From contig OX940867.1 in NCBI GenBank assembly GCA_954871525.1, forward strand, positions 15,663,343-15,727,342: DNA of 64,000 nt, written 5' to 3'. The notes beneath the pieces are model-generated. The model did not search any database and was not told the DNA's origin. It saw nothing but the letters and a program-made list of their open reading frames with translations. The translations under genes were made by a program, and so were the position numbers. Below, one piece after another: positions 33,506-44,785 of the stretch; position 1 is the stretch's first letter, and every line of letters begins with the position of its first letter. This stretch comes from Parietaria judaica. Lineage: Eukaryota; Streptophyta; Magnoliopsida; Rosales; Urticaceae.

Positions 33506-33948
33506 TTACGGTATGTGTTCATGTGTTCATGTATTTGATTTTATGTAATTAAAATTACTAATACGTATTTGTAATATAGATATTTACTTAATTGGTTCTG
33601 TTTTTAAATTATGTAGCTATGCATCAATTATACAATTTAAACTTTATTACGATATCGTAATTACATTTACGATAATATATTTATAGTACGTTAACCATAG
33701 TTACAAAATATTTAAACTGTAATTATAATTAGTAATTAATTTTTTTGGTACATTAACCATTACGATTTCACAGTTTTGGTTTACATTTAGAGTTTCAGCA
33801 TTTTTTTGTACATATCTTGATTTTAAGTTACAGAATCATTTATTTTATATTTATTTTTGAAGTTTCTTGTTCCTGTTAGACTAAGGCGACATGGTTTAAA
33901 GCTAAATACATATCAACAGATCGAGACGATTGAAATCATGATGAAAAT

Positions 33949-34236
33949 TTGGCGGGAAGAGATAAATGTTGGGCGGGATTCAAAAATGGGCCTTTCGGTC
34001 ATTTCCTCGACTTCAAGCAACGAGGGACTCCGTCTCGTTTGTTTCATAACCTTGTTCTTCTCGTTATCCCGAAGAATGGTGACAAATTGTCAGTTATGTT
34101 ATGTTCAATGACCAAATCATATATGTTAATGAGATACTTTAGCGAACATCAATTACCTATATGTAATTACAATATATTATTATTAATTTTAATAAACAAA
34201 AAATATCATAGTAGTAATTTTGAATTGTACCAGTAA
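33949..34236 (+). pseudogene. Possible DUF1985-like fragment in S1
   Basis: The plus frame includes WAGFKNGPFGHFLDFKQRGT and then LFHNLVLLVIPKNGDKL, resembling the start of the DUF1985 domain (FGHFLD...) seen in plant Ulp1-protease-type transposon genes. The rest of the domain is not readable. The assignment rests on one short motif and could be chance. Confidence 0.3.
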
Positions 34237-35559
34237 ATTATTAATGTGTCAAAAACGAAATGTTTGAATATCTTGGTTTACCAAATTTTGTGTACGCGAC
34301 ATTCTCCATGTTCTATGCGGCATGGACATTATTAATCATGCACAAAATTTAAATTGTAACTACAAACCTTATCAATACACGGCATTCTCCATGTTCTATG
34401 AAGTCGAGGTTTAAATAACAGTATTTATAGTTACGAAGTCGAGGTTTAACTACAACAATATTTAATAGGATTTTTTTAACAATTTCGTAATTATAATTAC
34501 GAAGTCGAGGTTTAAAAAAACATGCATCCGTTTGATAGAAAACGACAAGCAACATGAGAAGCATCAAGGTACGTTAATGGAAAGTTTCACTATTTTTTAA
34601 ATAACGTATATGGTTGATCGATGTTGACAATCGATAATCACAAAACGCAAAAAATAACACGATTTCAATAGACTGTCGATTGATACTATCCTCGGTATAA
34701 GACGATGACTTTGTCAAAGAATACATAATTGATTTCGATCAAACACGGAAGACGTCAAATCCAAGGCTTCAATGGATCGAATGAGTGATCGTATCAATGG
34801 ATTGGTGTTCAAATGATTGGACGAATATGTGGAGAGCGATAGGATGAAATGGAGTTCTTGAGTTCCTGTTCTTCAAGTGGTGGAGTTACAATTTTTTTTT
34901 TCTTCAAATTAATTTCCAGAAATTATAATTTAGATATGTAAATTAATGAGAATTAATTTAATTGATGTTGTAATTTGAATCCAGCGTATAATATGTAATA
35001 ACATAACTACTTACCACTTTTTTTGCTAAATTTAAGGTTGACCAATAAATTTAAAAAAATTGAAAATAAAGAAAAGATTTAAATTTAACGTCGCTGGTTG
35101 CATATTGTGAAATTAAGCATAAATATAATTATGAATTTCTTCCTATTAAATAAGCTTAGTCATAGGTAATTATCTACTTAATTAATACACACATTTATTT
35201 AAGAAAAAGCTACAGAATAAAATAGTGGGGGTATTTTCGACAGCAAATCACTAAATGGAGAGTTTTTTATCGTAGCAAACTTCTTAGACATTTCTTAAAA
35301 AAGTTTGTACTCACATAGGCATTTCCCTGATAAACCCTTAATTATTAATATCTTTATTAATAATTAATTAATAATTAATAGATTTATATTAATAAATAAA
35401 AATATATATTCATATATATTTAAATATGTATAAATAGAATAAAGCCTATGAATGTGCAACAGTATGGCATTTAAATGAATAGACTTGGTCTTTTCATATT
35501 TGCGGCATAAGTTCTAAATGTTTTGGTATTTGAGAAAAACCCTAAAATTAATTTAATAC

Positions 35560-36075
35560 ATTGGATCAATTAGGATTTAATATCAACCGTTGGATTAAGA
35601 TAATTAATTTTAACCCTATCCCTTATTCGAAATTAATAGCTTGGTGACCAAGCTTAGGGTTTTCGAATTTGTGTTAATTAATTATATCCATTGGATCGGT
35701 TTAAGATTTAATCTTTACCGTCTGATTAGAAATTAATTAATAATATATTTAATATATAGTTTTCGAATTTATGATGAGGATAAAATCGAATTAGGGCTTT
35801 TACCAAGTCTTAGAATATTTGATTTTATCCTGAATCAATTTGGTCCATTAGATCGGTTTAAGATTTATCTCAACCGTTGGATCTAGATAATTGATTTTCA
35901 AAAATAATTATATATATATTTCGAATTTGATGATAAGAAGATAAGATTGGATTTTAATTTTACCAAGTCTATCTTATTTAATTAAATCCATGATTAATTA
36001 TATCCCTTGGATTTAGATAAGATTTAATCTAGACCATTGGATTGAAATTATTAATTATATTTAATTATATAGAAT
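35560..36075. repeat. Degenerate repeats upstream of the S1 promoter
   Basis: The motif CCATTGGAT or CCGTTGGAT, next to a TTTAAGATTTAATCT stretch, recurs about every 130-160 bases (near 35560, 35690, 35850 and 36000). It makes up the U3-like region just before the TATA box. Confidence 0.6.
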
Positions 36076-36122
36076 TCGAAAAATAGGGAGATAATTTCTC
36101 CAATTCAGTTACAGTCTGAGCC

Positions 36123-36130
36123 TATAAATA
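36123..36130 (+). promoter_or_regulatory. TATA box of the S1 LTR
   Basis: TATAAATA in GAGCCTATAAATAGGGAG, followed by a (CT)n run at 36181-36219 that would lie in the transcribed leader. The arrangement parallels S2. Confidence 0.6.
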
Positions 36131-36177
36131 GGGAGCTCATTTTACACATTTTCACACCTTTCCCCAGAGCAAAATTC

Positions 36178-36180
<3 letters not shown>

Positions 36181-36219
<39 letters not shown>
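36181..36219. repeat. (CT)n microsatellite
   Basis: About 19 CT units just after the S1 TATA box. Confidence 0.95.
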
Positions 36220-36221
<2 letters not shown>

Positions 36222-36740
36222 AGTCTACGAATTTTGTTACTGATCTCCTTTTTTCTGGTTCAGCTTAAGAGACTTAGTTCTCCGGAAGCTTAAAAAGAAC
36301 CATAAGTTAAAATTTGCGACGGAGTCCTGCCGGCGAAGCCCACGCTACGGTACGAGGAATCCAGAAGAATATCCCGGAAGATCACGGGTGTTTCCCTCAG
36401 CACCGGCGGAGCCCTGCCAAGTTCAGAACGCCCAGCTGGAAGTCTACAACTGAGGTACGGCCTTATGCATTGGGTCAATATATGCAACAATTTACTGCTT
36501 TCTATTTATTTCCTATAGACTAGATTATTAATAATGATTTATGAATATTAAATTGCCTAATATTTATCAGATCTTGTTATATGGTTATTATCCGATGTTC
36601 GAACCGTTGTACGGTTAACAAGTTTATCCGCTTTAAAATAATTTTTTAAATGTTACCCGGACGGTTCGATGGCACATTTCGCGATAATATTCACGGGATC
36701 GGTGACACGATTCCCAAAAAATGGTGTCAGAGCAGATCCA

Positions 36741-37560
36741 TTTTCCAACAGCTTCGTCGATGACTCCCTGCTCCGTTGACTTCCTTCTGGCGAGGTATTC
36801 TTCAACGGAGATGTGCTGAGCTGCTTTTGTCATGAGCTCTGTCATCGTCGATGACCTTTCCTTCACGAGGGAGATTAAGAACTCCTCAGACTGTAGTCCG
36901 TCGATGAGGGCGATAACGGTGTCGCTGTCAGTGTAGTAGTTTACCTTGTTGGATTCTTCAACGAACCGGTTGATGAACTTCTGCAAGGATTCGTCTCTCT
37001 TCTTCTTGATCGACCAGAGGTAGGATTTCTCCTTTCTTTGAGTCACTGCGCCGGCGAAGCAGGCAAGGAAGAGGTCCTTGAGCTCGTTGAAAGAGTAGAT
37101 GCTCGCCTTGGGTAGCCGTTGGTACCACTCAAACGTCGTTCCTGTGAGGGTTAGGCAGAATACCTGGCATATCGTTAAGGCTGAGCATTTATGTATCTGC
37201 ATGATTGCTTGCGAAGATGAGGTTACTTGCGAAGCGTAGGTCGCCTATGGCTTCTCCGTCAAGCAGGTATGGTGCGAGTGGGGACAAAGTCCCGTCGAGC
37301 ACAGCACGGCCTCTCGCGCCACGATCCTAGGCAGAGCACTAGTCTTGGATTTCCTTCTGCATCCATTGGAGGAGATCGAATACGTCGTCACACTACGGTT
37401 GGCGAAACTCCCGATGACCTATAGTCTTCGAGGTTGATAACTTCGGCTCGTCTTTCGTCTTCACGTCTTAGTGAAGGTTGGCGATCCCCCGGGCGATCCT
37501 GGTATGCTCCTGCTGTTATTCGTCCAATCCTAGCTAACCAGTCTTGACCGATAGAGACTT
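36741..37560 (-). pseudogene. T1 gag core domain
   Basis: Minus-strand wording TGTTFEWYQRLPKASIYSFN, ELKDLFLACFAGAVTQRKE, then LQKFINRFVEESNKV and EEYLARRKSTEQG is the retrotransposon gag domain of Ty3-gypsy elements. The upstream part (37388-37570, RREDERRAEVINLEDY) belongs to the same gag. The domain is cut at 36741 by S1 and at 37560 by S2. A break near 37205 separates the two readable parts. Confidence 0.83.
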
Positions 37561-39720
37561 GATAACACAAATTTTATCTGCGGAATAATTAACATTATCT
37601 AATTACGTGAACGCGTAGAATAAACTTTGTCCTATATGGGCTGAACATGAAATTGTGTCCCATACCACAATTCCCATTATTCTATCCGGTTTACGAAATC
37701 TAATGATTAATTAACTGGTCCTTATCTTGTGTTTCGATTTTATCAAACAAATAATTAATTCAATCTTAACATGATTTCGATTTAAGGTTTGAGCACATAG
37801 ATAATTATCTAACCAATAAATAAACGTGTACCTTAATTGCGTTGTTCCCGCTGCGTTCTCTGATTCTGAAACAGCTTCCTGCGATTTTCAGTCTTCTGAT
37901 TTCTCCCAATAGCCTTCCGATGTATGCTCTCGAGTTAGACCGCGGATGTGTGGGCTCCAGTGATCACGAAATCATTATGCTCTGACCGGGATCAAATTCT
38001 CTCTCTAGCACTGATAGCAAAAACGCAGAGATAGAGGGGGAGAGAAATCGAAATTTCTGAGTTTGTGATTCTTGAAGATTATGATTTCTGATTTCAGGTC
38101 TAGCCTATATATAGGCTTAAACAAAATCTTAACCAACTTGAGATATTAACTCATTATATTCATAAGATAATGAATAATATCAAATCTTATTAAATCTTTT
38201 CAAGAAAGATTTAAATATAAAGATAAGATAACAACTATTTTGTGGAATCAAATCTTCCAAGATTTATATCTCCCTATTTTTGAATTAATATACAAAAAAT
38301 GTATATTATTATAATTTCGAAAATAGTATTAAATTCAAAAATCGAATTTAGGGTTTAAATCAAATCAAATATAAATCTTTTTAATTATAATTGATTATTA
38401 ATAAATATTAATAATTAAATCCAATAATTAAAATTATATTTATTAATTAAATACTCCATATTTTAAATCCAGTATTTAATTTATCATGAAATTCGCAGCC
38501 CCTATACAGACCCTAACCCGTGGTTCCCTGGATTACCGTTTTGGCCATAACTTTCACTCCGTACATCAGAATGATGCGATTTAAAAGATAAATTCTTAGA
38601 ATTTAATTTTCCACAATACTGTGTTTTTCCAGGTGTCAAATTCTAATTTATTAATTTTCACTTCTCGGACTGTACCAAAACTTTGGTACTTTTGCCACTT
38701 AAGATAAATAGACTTTTTGTGACCTAAGTATCGAATCTAGTCTAAATGGATCCACCCCATATTCAAAAAATGAATATTTAATGTGGCTTCACTCTTATGG
38801 ACTTACAAAGGTGACTAATGGACATATTATTCAAGCTTAGGTGAAATGACGATGTTTCACCAAACGTCGGTTACAGGAGTCCATCTATACAATCAGATTC
38901 TGGTTATCTCGGTTTTCATAATTATTATGATTCTCATCAAAGGGTAATAGCTGTCGTACTGCCCTTTTGATGACACAATCTTTATTCCATGAATCTTACA
39001 AACTACTTACTCATTGGTTTATTAAGTCAATGAGCTGTACATGAGTACTTATTTATTTCCCATGAAACATAATAAAGTAATCATAAACTTGTAATCCATA
39101 TCTGCATTCATGCAACATATCCCGGTCAACCTTCTGATCACAAAAAGAAAATGATTGAGAATACCAATGTATTCCGTAACTATCAAATCAAAGACCATGT
39201 GAGTTGAACCGTATAAGTCCATGATGCTCAGGACATCAACCAATTCCATCTCATCATCTTTGCGACTTAATTTTACTTTCATTAGTGACGTTCTTACCTA
39301 ATGATTTCGGGTGTTAAGTCTGTCCATCCGGTATTAAGACGCTCCAATACCTAGTGACTCTCAAAGGTACAGGACCAACACCTGATCCGGTAAAAGATCA
39401 TCACTTATAGTGATTTGAGTTCACTAATGGGTTTTACCAACTAGAAGTTCCCACTTTCTAATCTAACCATGGATACCTTTAAGTTCTTAACTTATGCAAG
39501 TCAAACCTCCTCACACACAGACTCTGTGCGATGACATTGCATAATTGTAAAACATTTATAGAACTTTGGGATGAAATATTTATTTTACAATATCTTATGA
39601 TAAGACTATATAAGACTATCATTACTAAGTTGTATATCTTTAAAAGGAAAGCCAGCCATAATCTCAGTGAAATGGGATTAACATTTGAATAGAGGGCATA
39701 TTAAAATTACGTCCAACACA
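37561..39720 (-). mobile_element. Solo-LTR-like insertion S2 in T1 gag
   Basis: On the minus strand it starts TGTTGGACGTAATTTT (about 39719) and ends near TTTGTGTTATCA (about 37561). It has a TATA motif (TATATATA, 38107-38114) about 1.6 kb from the start. It resembles S1 at several points but has the opposite orientation. T1 gag wording resumes on both sides. No primer site or internal region follows, so a solo LTR is likely. I could not find a matching five-base duplication, so the ends may be off by a few bases. Confidence 0.6.
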
Positions 39721-40523
39721 TACAAGGTTGCGGTCTTCATCACGGCGGTTCCCTTGTTGACCCTCTAGGCGAGCCTAGCGAGGGTCTGGGGCGTTCCGTC
39801 GGTACTCCATGTCGTCAAAGTCTTCGGCCTGGCGAACACCCTGGCGACCCCCCCCGGCTGAGCTTGGCAATGGTCCGGGTAGTTCCGGAGGTCTTCAATG
39901 TATTGATCCTGGCGAACCCCCTGGCGACCCCCAGATGAGCCTAGCGAGGGTCCGGGTAGTCCCGGCGGTCTTCGGTGTCTTCGGGATCTTCGGACTGGCG
40001 ACTCCCCCGGGCGAGCCTGGTAAGGGTTGGGATGTTCCCGGCGATCTTCGGCGTCTTCTGGATCTTTGGCCTGGTGAACCTCTTGGCGACCCCCCGGGGA
40101 AGCTTGGCGAGGGTCGGGGTGGTCCTGGTGATCTTCGGCGTCTTCGGGGTCTTCATCTTGGCGAACATCCTGGCGACCCCCCGGGCGAGTCTGGCGAGGG
40201 TCAGGGTGGTCCCGGCAATCTTCGGTGCCTTCTGAATCTTCGGCCTGTCGAACCTCTTGGCGACCCCCCGGGCGAGCCTGGCGAGGGTTGGCGTGGTCCT
40301 AGCGAGCTCTGTTGCCGTAGCTATCTCCTGTGCTTTCCTCGTCGTGAGCGGGGACTGACCTCTGCAAAATGTCGTTGACACCATATTTATTCCTGATTTG
40401 AGCTCGTGAAACTTGGCTAGGCGGTTGAGTCCGCCTGGCGAGGGTTTGCGCCCTCGTGTTGAGCGCGATGTTGGTCGTCGGCTGCGACATTGCGCATTGC
40501 GAAGCACTGGCGCGGCTCATCAT
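39721..40523 (-). pseudogene. T1 gag N-terminal part with 29-codon repeats
   Basis: The minus-strand ATG at 40523 (MMSRASASQ) lies about 95 bases inside the 5' LTR. After a stop near 40299 the same frame continues with about six units of the type DPRQARPGGRQEVRQAEDPE, repeated every 76-87 bases. The repeats are acidic and rich in Arg, Gln and Pro. The frame breaks in the fourth unit. I recognise no function; the position fits an N-terminal extension of gag. Confidence 0.55.
39834..40310. repeat. Tandem repeat of about 87 bases
   Basis: Units start near 39834, 39915, 40001, 40077, 40164 and 40251, each with CTGGCGACCCCC, GAGGGT and ATCTTCGG motifs. An 87-base period equals 29 codons. Confidence 0.88.
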
Positions 40524-41393
40524 GTAGAATGGCGATCGTCGTGCTCCGAGTTCTTCCGATGAATGCTGGTAGGGTCTTCGAGGCTGATACTCGGCACCCT
40601 TCCTTCTAGTGCCAAACTGTTAATGCCTAAAAATGGCTTTAACTTAGAGTCGGATCCAAAGTTCGGGTCCCGAGTTAGACCCGTTGAACACGTTGATAGT
40701 TGAATATTGAGTCAACGCGGGTTGACTGATGATCGTCAAAGATGGAGACGAATCCGTCATCTTCGATGAGTCTACGCGCTATTCTCGGCAATCTTTCCTT
40801 CCTTGACAAGCTCCTTGTCGGGGCGAAGTTCGTGTCTTAGCGAAGCTCCTCGTCGGGGCGAAGTCCTTGTATTGGTGAAGTTCCAAGCTGATCTCGATGA
40901 TTCTTCGTGATTTCTCTTCCTTGGCGAGCTCTTATGGCGAGGGAAGACCTGCAAAAATGGGTAGATCGGGCCCGTGCCTTGTCACTTATGGGTGGGTGAG
41001 GCTGCCTACATATCTCAGTTTAAGAGAATCAGGTCCCACGTAGTTCAGGGTTAGTGATAAATGGCGGGTGAATGACGATGTGGTTTGACTCGTTGAAAGT
41101 GTCGATGTTGGCGGCGCGGGGGTGACCCTTAGCCAGGCGGCGAGGGTATTACCGGCATGAGATGCTCCTTGTCGACTTCGTTGGTGTTGGCGAGGGATGC
41201 TCCTTCTTTGTCAACCTCGAGGTGTCCGCGTCCACGCGTTGACCTGGCGAGGGAAGCTCCTTCTCGACCTCGTCGGTGTGGCGAGCTCGTTGTGGCGAGG
41301 GCCTTATCCAGGCGAGGGACACCTTCGTCGACTCGTCGAACAACCTTCTTGTCGAGGCTAAGTCTCAATGCTAGATCTCTTCTCAGACGAGCC

Positions 41394-41584
41394 TGTTGGT
41401 TCCCAATTCACGGATCTGCAAAGAACACAATCACAACTAACGAAAAATCGATCAGGAATTGAAGAAAACGAACTTTTGGGAGAAGAAATTCTCTATTGAT
41501 AATTCTTCTCCTCTTCTCTGTCACCGTAACCCCGAAGTCTCTCCTCGTGGGCTTTGAGGCGACCAACAACCTCCTCGACCGTCA
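41394..41584 (-). mobile_element. 191-bp chimeric copia mini-insertion (gag fragment joined to LTR end)
   Basis: Flanked by GAGCC at 41389-41393 and 41585-41589. The paired T1 LTR has only one GAGCC and no insert at the same place (24751-24755). On the minus strand it starts TGACGGTCGAGGAGG, gag sequence matching C4 near 56518 and C2 near 8404, and runs to GACAGAGAAGAGGAGAAG. It then switches at a shared AAT to ATCAATAGAGAATTTC and the LTR end of the C1/C4 type, finishing GGGAACCAACA. It therefore has TG..CA ends but no complete LTR. Confidence 0.92.
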
Positions 41585-41956
41585 GAGCCTCTGCCGGCGA
41601 GCTCCTAGTGCTCACAAGTGAAGAGGGCGAATTATAGAGAGAGAAGCTCTAGAAAGTTGTTAGTGAGTGTGGAAATTAGGAGGGGAAGACTCATATTTAT
41701 AGAAAAACCAATTCCCTGTGATTGCGCAAAGGGGCCCTGCAAATTTCTCCTCTGCCAGAGGGGCCTAGCCGTGTCTCCCTGCCTTGTCGAGGGGCTCGCC
41801 AGTGCTCCTTGGCTCATCTTTGATGTCTTCAACTTGTCCGCGAGTTCGTATGTTGAGTCTGGGGGAATCTGGGTGATTTCCCGGGGTTCTTCGTGTGGAA
41901 TAATTGTAAGTTATCCCTTCGTCAAGCTATGGCGAGGTGCTCACCAGACCAGGGTC

Positions 41957-42140
41957 TTCGTCGGGCGAGGGGCTCGCCAAGCCACGGTACCTCGTTTGGC
42001 GAGGGGCTCGCCAGGCCAGGGTACTTCGTCAGGTGATGGGCTCGCAAGGCCAGGGTACCTTGTCAGGCGAGGGGCTCACCAGGGTACGGCACCTTGTCAG
42101 GCGAGGGGCTCGCCAGGGCAAGGTACCTCGCCAGGCGAGG
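41957..42140. repeat. 34-base tandem repeat in the 5' LTR of T1
   Basis: About five to six units of GCGAGGGGCTCGCCAGGCCA plus GGGTACCTCGTCAG, matching 25160-25400 but fewer. Confidence 0.83.
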
Positions 42141-42399
42141 TGCCTTTCTAATCAAGGGCTTTGTCTTCTTCGTCTTTTTGACTCCGGGCCTCGCCAAATG
42201 CGTTGGGTCGTGGGCCTCTAGTCTTTGATTTCATCGGAGGACTTTGACTTTTATTGGTGAGCTTTGACTTTTACTAAAGAGGGCCCAATTTTTATATGTT
42301 TCAAAAAATACATATAACAATAACCAAATTGCAATCTTTTTTCTTTATTTTTTTATACAATTTACATATATTCTTATGTAGTTTGTCTCTTCAACAGAT

Positions 42400-42509
42400 T
42401 TATGCATCTCACCCACGACGATGGGTGCATGACCGTGGCAACGCCATAACAACGAGAACTTTGATGGCAAGGAGAGACGACTATCCACGGCCCGACAAGA
42501 TAAAGGTGT
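42400..42509 (+). other. Exon-like open segment of unknown identity
   Basis: A non-AT-rich island preceded by a pyrimidine-rich stretch ending CTTCAACAG and followed by ATAAAG|GTGTGA. It reads IYASHPRRWVHDRGNAITT and on to YPRPDKIK without a stop. Splice-like borders and base composition suggest an exon of a decayed gene, but I recognise no family and it is short. Confidence 0.3.
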
Positions 42510-42676
42510 GACAATTTTTATTAGCTACTCCAAATCGTTGTGATCAATTTTTTTTTGAATTGTGGTTTCACATTTCTGTCAGTATGGTACAACTTTAGTT
42601 GTTTAGTTACTACTAAAATCGATGATAATATATGTAGGGCAAGAAAAGATGGTAAAATATATAATGTGAAGGCCCT

Positions 42677-42836
42677 TAAAAGATATTGAGAATATGCCGA
42701 TATACGTATATCGCAAATATATGCATGGTAGGATCACATTTATTTATTAGATACTATAGCCACTAAAAGATATTGAGAATATGCGGATATACTTATATCG
42801 CATATATATGCATGGTAGGATCACATTTATTTAGTC
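42677..42836. repeat. 87-base tandem duplication
   Basis: TAAAAGATATTGAGAATATG starts at 42677 and again at 42764. The copies run to CATGGTAGGATCACATTTATTTA with a few mismatches. The unit contains palindromic ATATACGTATAT. Confidence 0.9.
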
Positions 42837-43101
42837 TCCTAGTTATTAATTAGATAATGATAACGGAAGCATAGGCGAAGAAGGAACTAGTAAGAGATGG
42901 GTGGTATTCACCCCTCCTAAACTTTTTTTATGGGTATTATTTCTCTATAGTTTTAATCTTTTAGGGTTATAGTTTTATAAGAACTTTAATTCAACCTTCT
43001 TTTATTTTACTATAATTTAACTATAGTCATCCTAATATTATTCAAAAAAATAATAATAAACTTTAAATTCAACACCTCAGGATGGACTTTCTGTTTTTTT
43101 T

Positions 43102-43418
43102 TTTTTTCCAAGTGTAGCGATAAATACCATTTTTTTAAAAATAAGACTATTACTAGTATGCTACAAATACATTGTTAATTTCCCATCTATGATGTATTTT
43201 GGATTATGATGGCGCATGAGAGAGAGGGTTCCACTTTTTTATTTATCATATATTAAATCAATTTATAAGATTAAAATAAAATTTTGTGAGCTAGACACGT
43301 GTCAATCTTTTGACGGAAGATAGAAGGAAACTTAACAATGTACCTGTGGCATACCGATATTAGTCTTTTGTATTTTTACCACTGATTTTTTAAAAACTTA
43401 TCGCTACACTTGAAAAAG
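43102..43418. mobile_element. MITE-like element with long terminal inverted repeats (M1)
   Basis: The left arm, CCAAGTGTAGCGATAA to ACATTGTTAATTTCC (43109-43190), pairs with the right arm, GGAAACTTAACAATGT to TTATCGCTACACTTG (about 43328-43413), over roughly 80 bases. The centre is unrelated AT-rich DNA of about 140 bases. There is no coding capacity. Arm length suggests a Mutator-type or foldback MITE, but I could not find a clear target duplication. Confidence 0.7.
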
Positions 43419-44739
43419 AATTAGTACTTTTTCCGTCATTATCCTTATATTTATTAAAATTTTGGGAACTTCTTAAGTTAAAAGTAAAAGAAAAAAAGAA
43501 AGATTATGTCTTAATTTTGTATAAAAATAAAATAAAAAAAAGCCTATATGATCCTAAGATTTGTATCATATGCATGCATTGGCCATATGCTCATTGCATC
43601 ACCATGTTTATAAATCTCCTTTACGGATTACATTTTACACAGCCATGAGAAAGGCATTGCACCTAGCACACTATGTATACAATCCCTAATGAACTTTTTG
43701 GCCATGCATGAGACATATATCTCCAATAATATTTTTATACGGCAGAGAGATCGTGTACTAACAATCCTTGAGAGCTATATAATATTCAGTAGTTAAGATC
43801 AGTTGTATATAGGCATCAAGAATCTTGCTTTTTCTTACCAAGCGATTTTGAAGTTTATTTGCTACCCAACGTACATACGAAGCAAGCAAAACCACAAAAA
43901 GAAAAGGAAAAAAGGAAAGAAAGTAAATCACACAATTCTTGGGAATCAAATGAAATCTATTATGTTGAATCTTTACATGACAATACAATATCTGCACCAT
44001 ATGCCTCTATCTTGTCTTGCACTTGAACAAAACACAAATTACACGACGGTTTTTTCCCTGTCGTTTAAACAATCCTGGTGCAACTTGCATGTTGTCATGC
44101 AAAAGAAGACGCGAGTGTCCCAAATGTGACTTTGGGTATTTTTGCCACCGTTTTTAAATTTTGAGTACACGAGGGGTTCTTTGACCAAACTTTGGGTATT
44201 TTTGCCGTCATTAACCCTATTTTAATATATAAATTGCGACCAATATAATTTACCAACGTTTAATTAAATTACAATGCTAGAGATTTATTTCGAAGTTTTA
44301 TAAATACAATAGTGTAAATTTCGATGTTTTATAAATACTATATTGTAAGTCAAGACGACAAATGATATCGATGGCCAAAAATACAATGCATTTGAAGTTA
44401 ATAACTTCCAAAACCATTAAAAAATAAAAACAAAAATTCCTAGGAAATTTATATTTAAATTTCGCTTAATAGTTCATGGGGAAGTGAAAAGTCACTGAAA
44501 ACTGACTTGTATTAATTTGAGTTCATTTGCTCTTCTCGTCTTCCGCAAGACTTTTTAAATTCCATCTGATTTAACATTATTAATATAATTTTTGAACTAA
44601 CTAGCTGACCATTTACTTTCTTGTAGTCAAATAAATCTCTAAAAAATATTCAAAATTTAATAATAGATATAGGATCAACCCAATAATAGAGTTACTTCTT
44701 ATATTTTAATTTCAATTTCAACTTATAAGCTTCTTCGTT

Positions 44740-44746
44740 TTATATA

Positions 44747-44782
<36 letters not shown>
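44740..44782. repeat. (AT)n-rich microsatellite
   Basis: TA repeats with one interruption. Confidence 0.9.

Positions 44783-44785
<3 letters not shown>

Larger units (their letters stand above)
31696..36740 (+). mobile_element. Long LTR-type insertion S1 in T1 gag
   Basis: Begins TGTTGGACATGTGTCC and ends with a primer-like TGGTGTCAGAGC (36722-36733). It contains a plus-strand promoter (TATAAATA, 36123-36130) about 600 bases before that site. It interrupts T1 gag, whose wording resumes on both sides. Its first kilobase and its promoter-proximal part match S2 on the opposite strand: AATTTGATTGTATCAATGGAC near 32527 against CTGATTGTATAGATGGAC in S2, and AAAATAGGGAGAT before the TATA box in both. 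I read it as one long LTR plus a few internal bases, itself carrying about 2.5 kb of extra sequence near 32800-35300. Exact ends are uncertain; gag may have contributed the TTGGA and TCCAA at the edges, and no clean duplication is seen. Confidence 0.65.
24364..42319 (-). mobile_element. Tat-lineage Ty3-gypsy element T1, minus strand, gutted and nested
   Basis: The LTRs are 40618-42319 (5', 1702 bases, TGTTA...TAACA) and 24364-25577 (3', truncated at its outer end by about 370 bases). Reading the minus strand: primer-type sequence GTTTGGCACTAGAAGG; gag with 29-codon repeats; gag core; gag zinc-type region; RT-type RNase H; a second RNase H; integrase; a region with tandem repeats and an opposite-strand frame; purine tract ACTGGGGGTTAA; LTR. 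The second RNase H between the RT-linked one and integrase is the hallmark of the Tat clade. Protease and RT core are deleted. Insertions S1, S2 and a 191-bp copia piece lie inside it. The outer target duplication cannot be tested because the left end is lost. Confidence 0.87.
40618..42319 (-). repeat. 5' LTR of T1
   Basis: 1702 bases, TGTTAATGCC...CATATAACA in plus orientation. The internal side reads GTTTGGCACTAGAAGG on the minus strand as primer-type sequence. It includes the 191-bp copia insertion at 41394-41584 and a 34-base tandem repeat at 41957-42140. Confidence 0.87.

Noticed and set aside
36722..36733. Primer site at the S1 end as proof of a complete retrotransposon
   Set aside because: TGGTGTCAGAGC has one mismatch, and only a few bases separate it from T1 gag. 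No internal region or second LTR follows, so I used it only as orientation evidence.
37561..39720. Five-base target duplication for S2
   Set aside because: Flanks AGACT and CATAC do not match, and shifting the ends by a few bases did not help. None is claimed.
44100..44215. Small element with two ACTTTGGGTATTTTTGCC copies
   Set aside because: Only a short direct repeat, with no ends or duplication. Too weak to list as a transposon.
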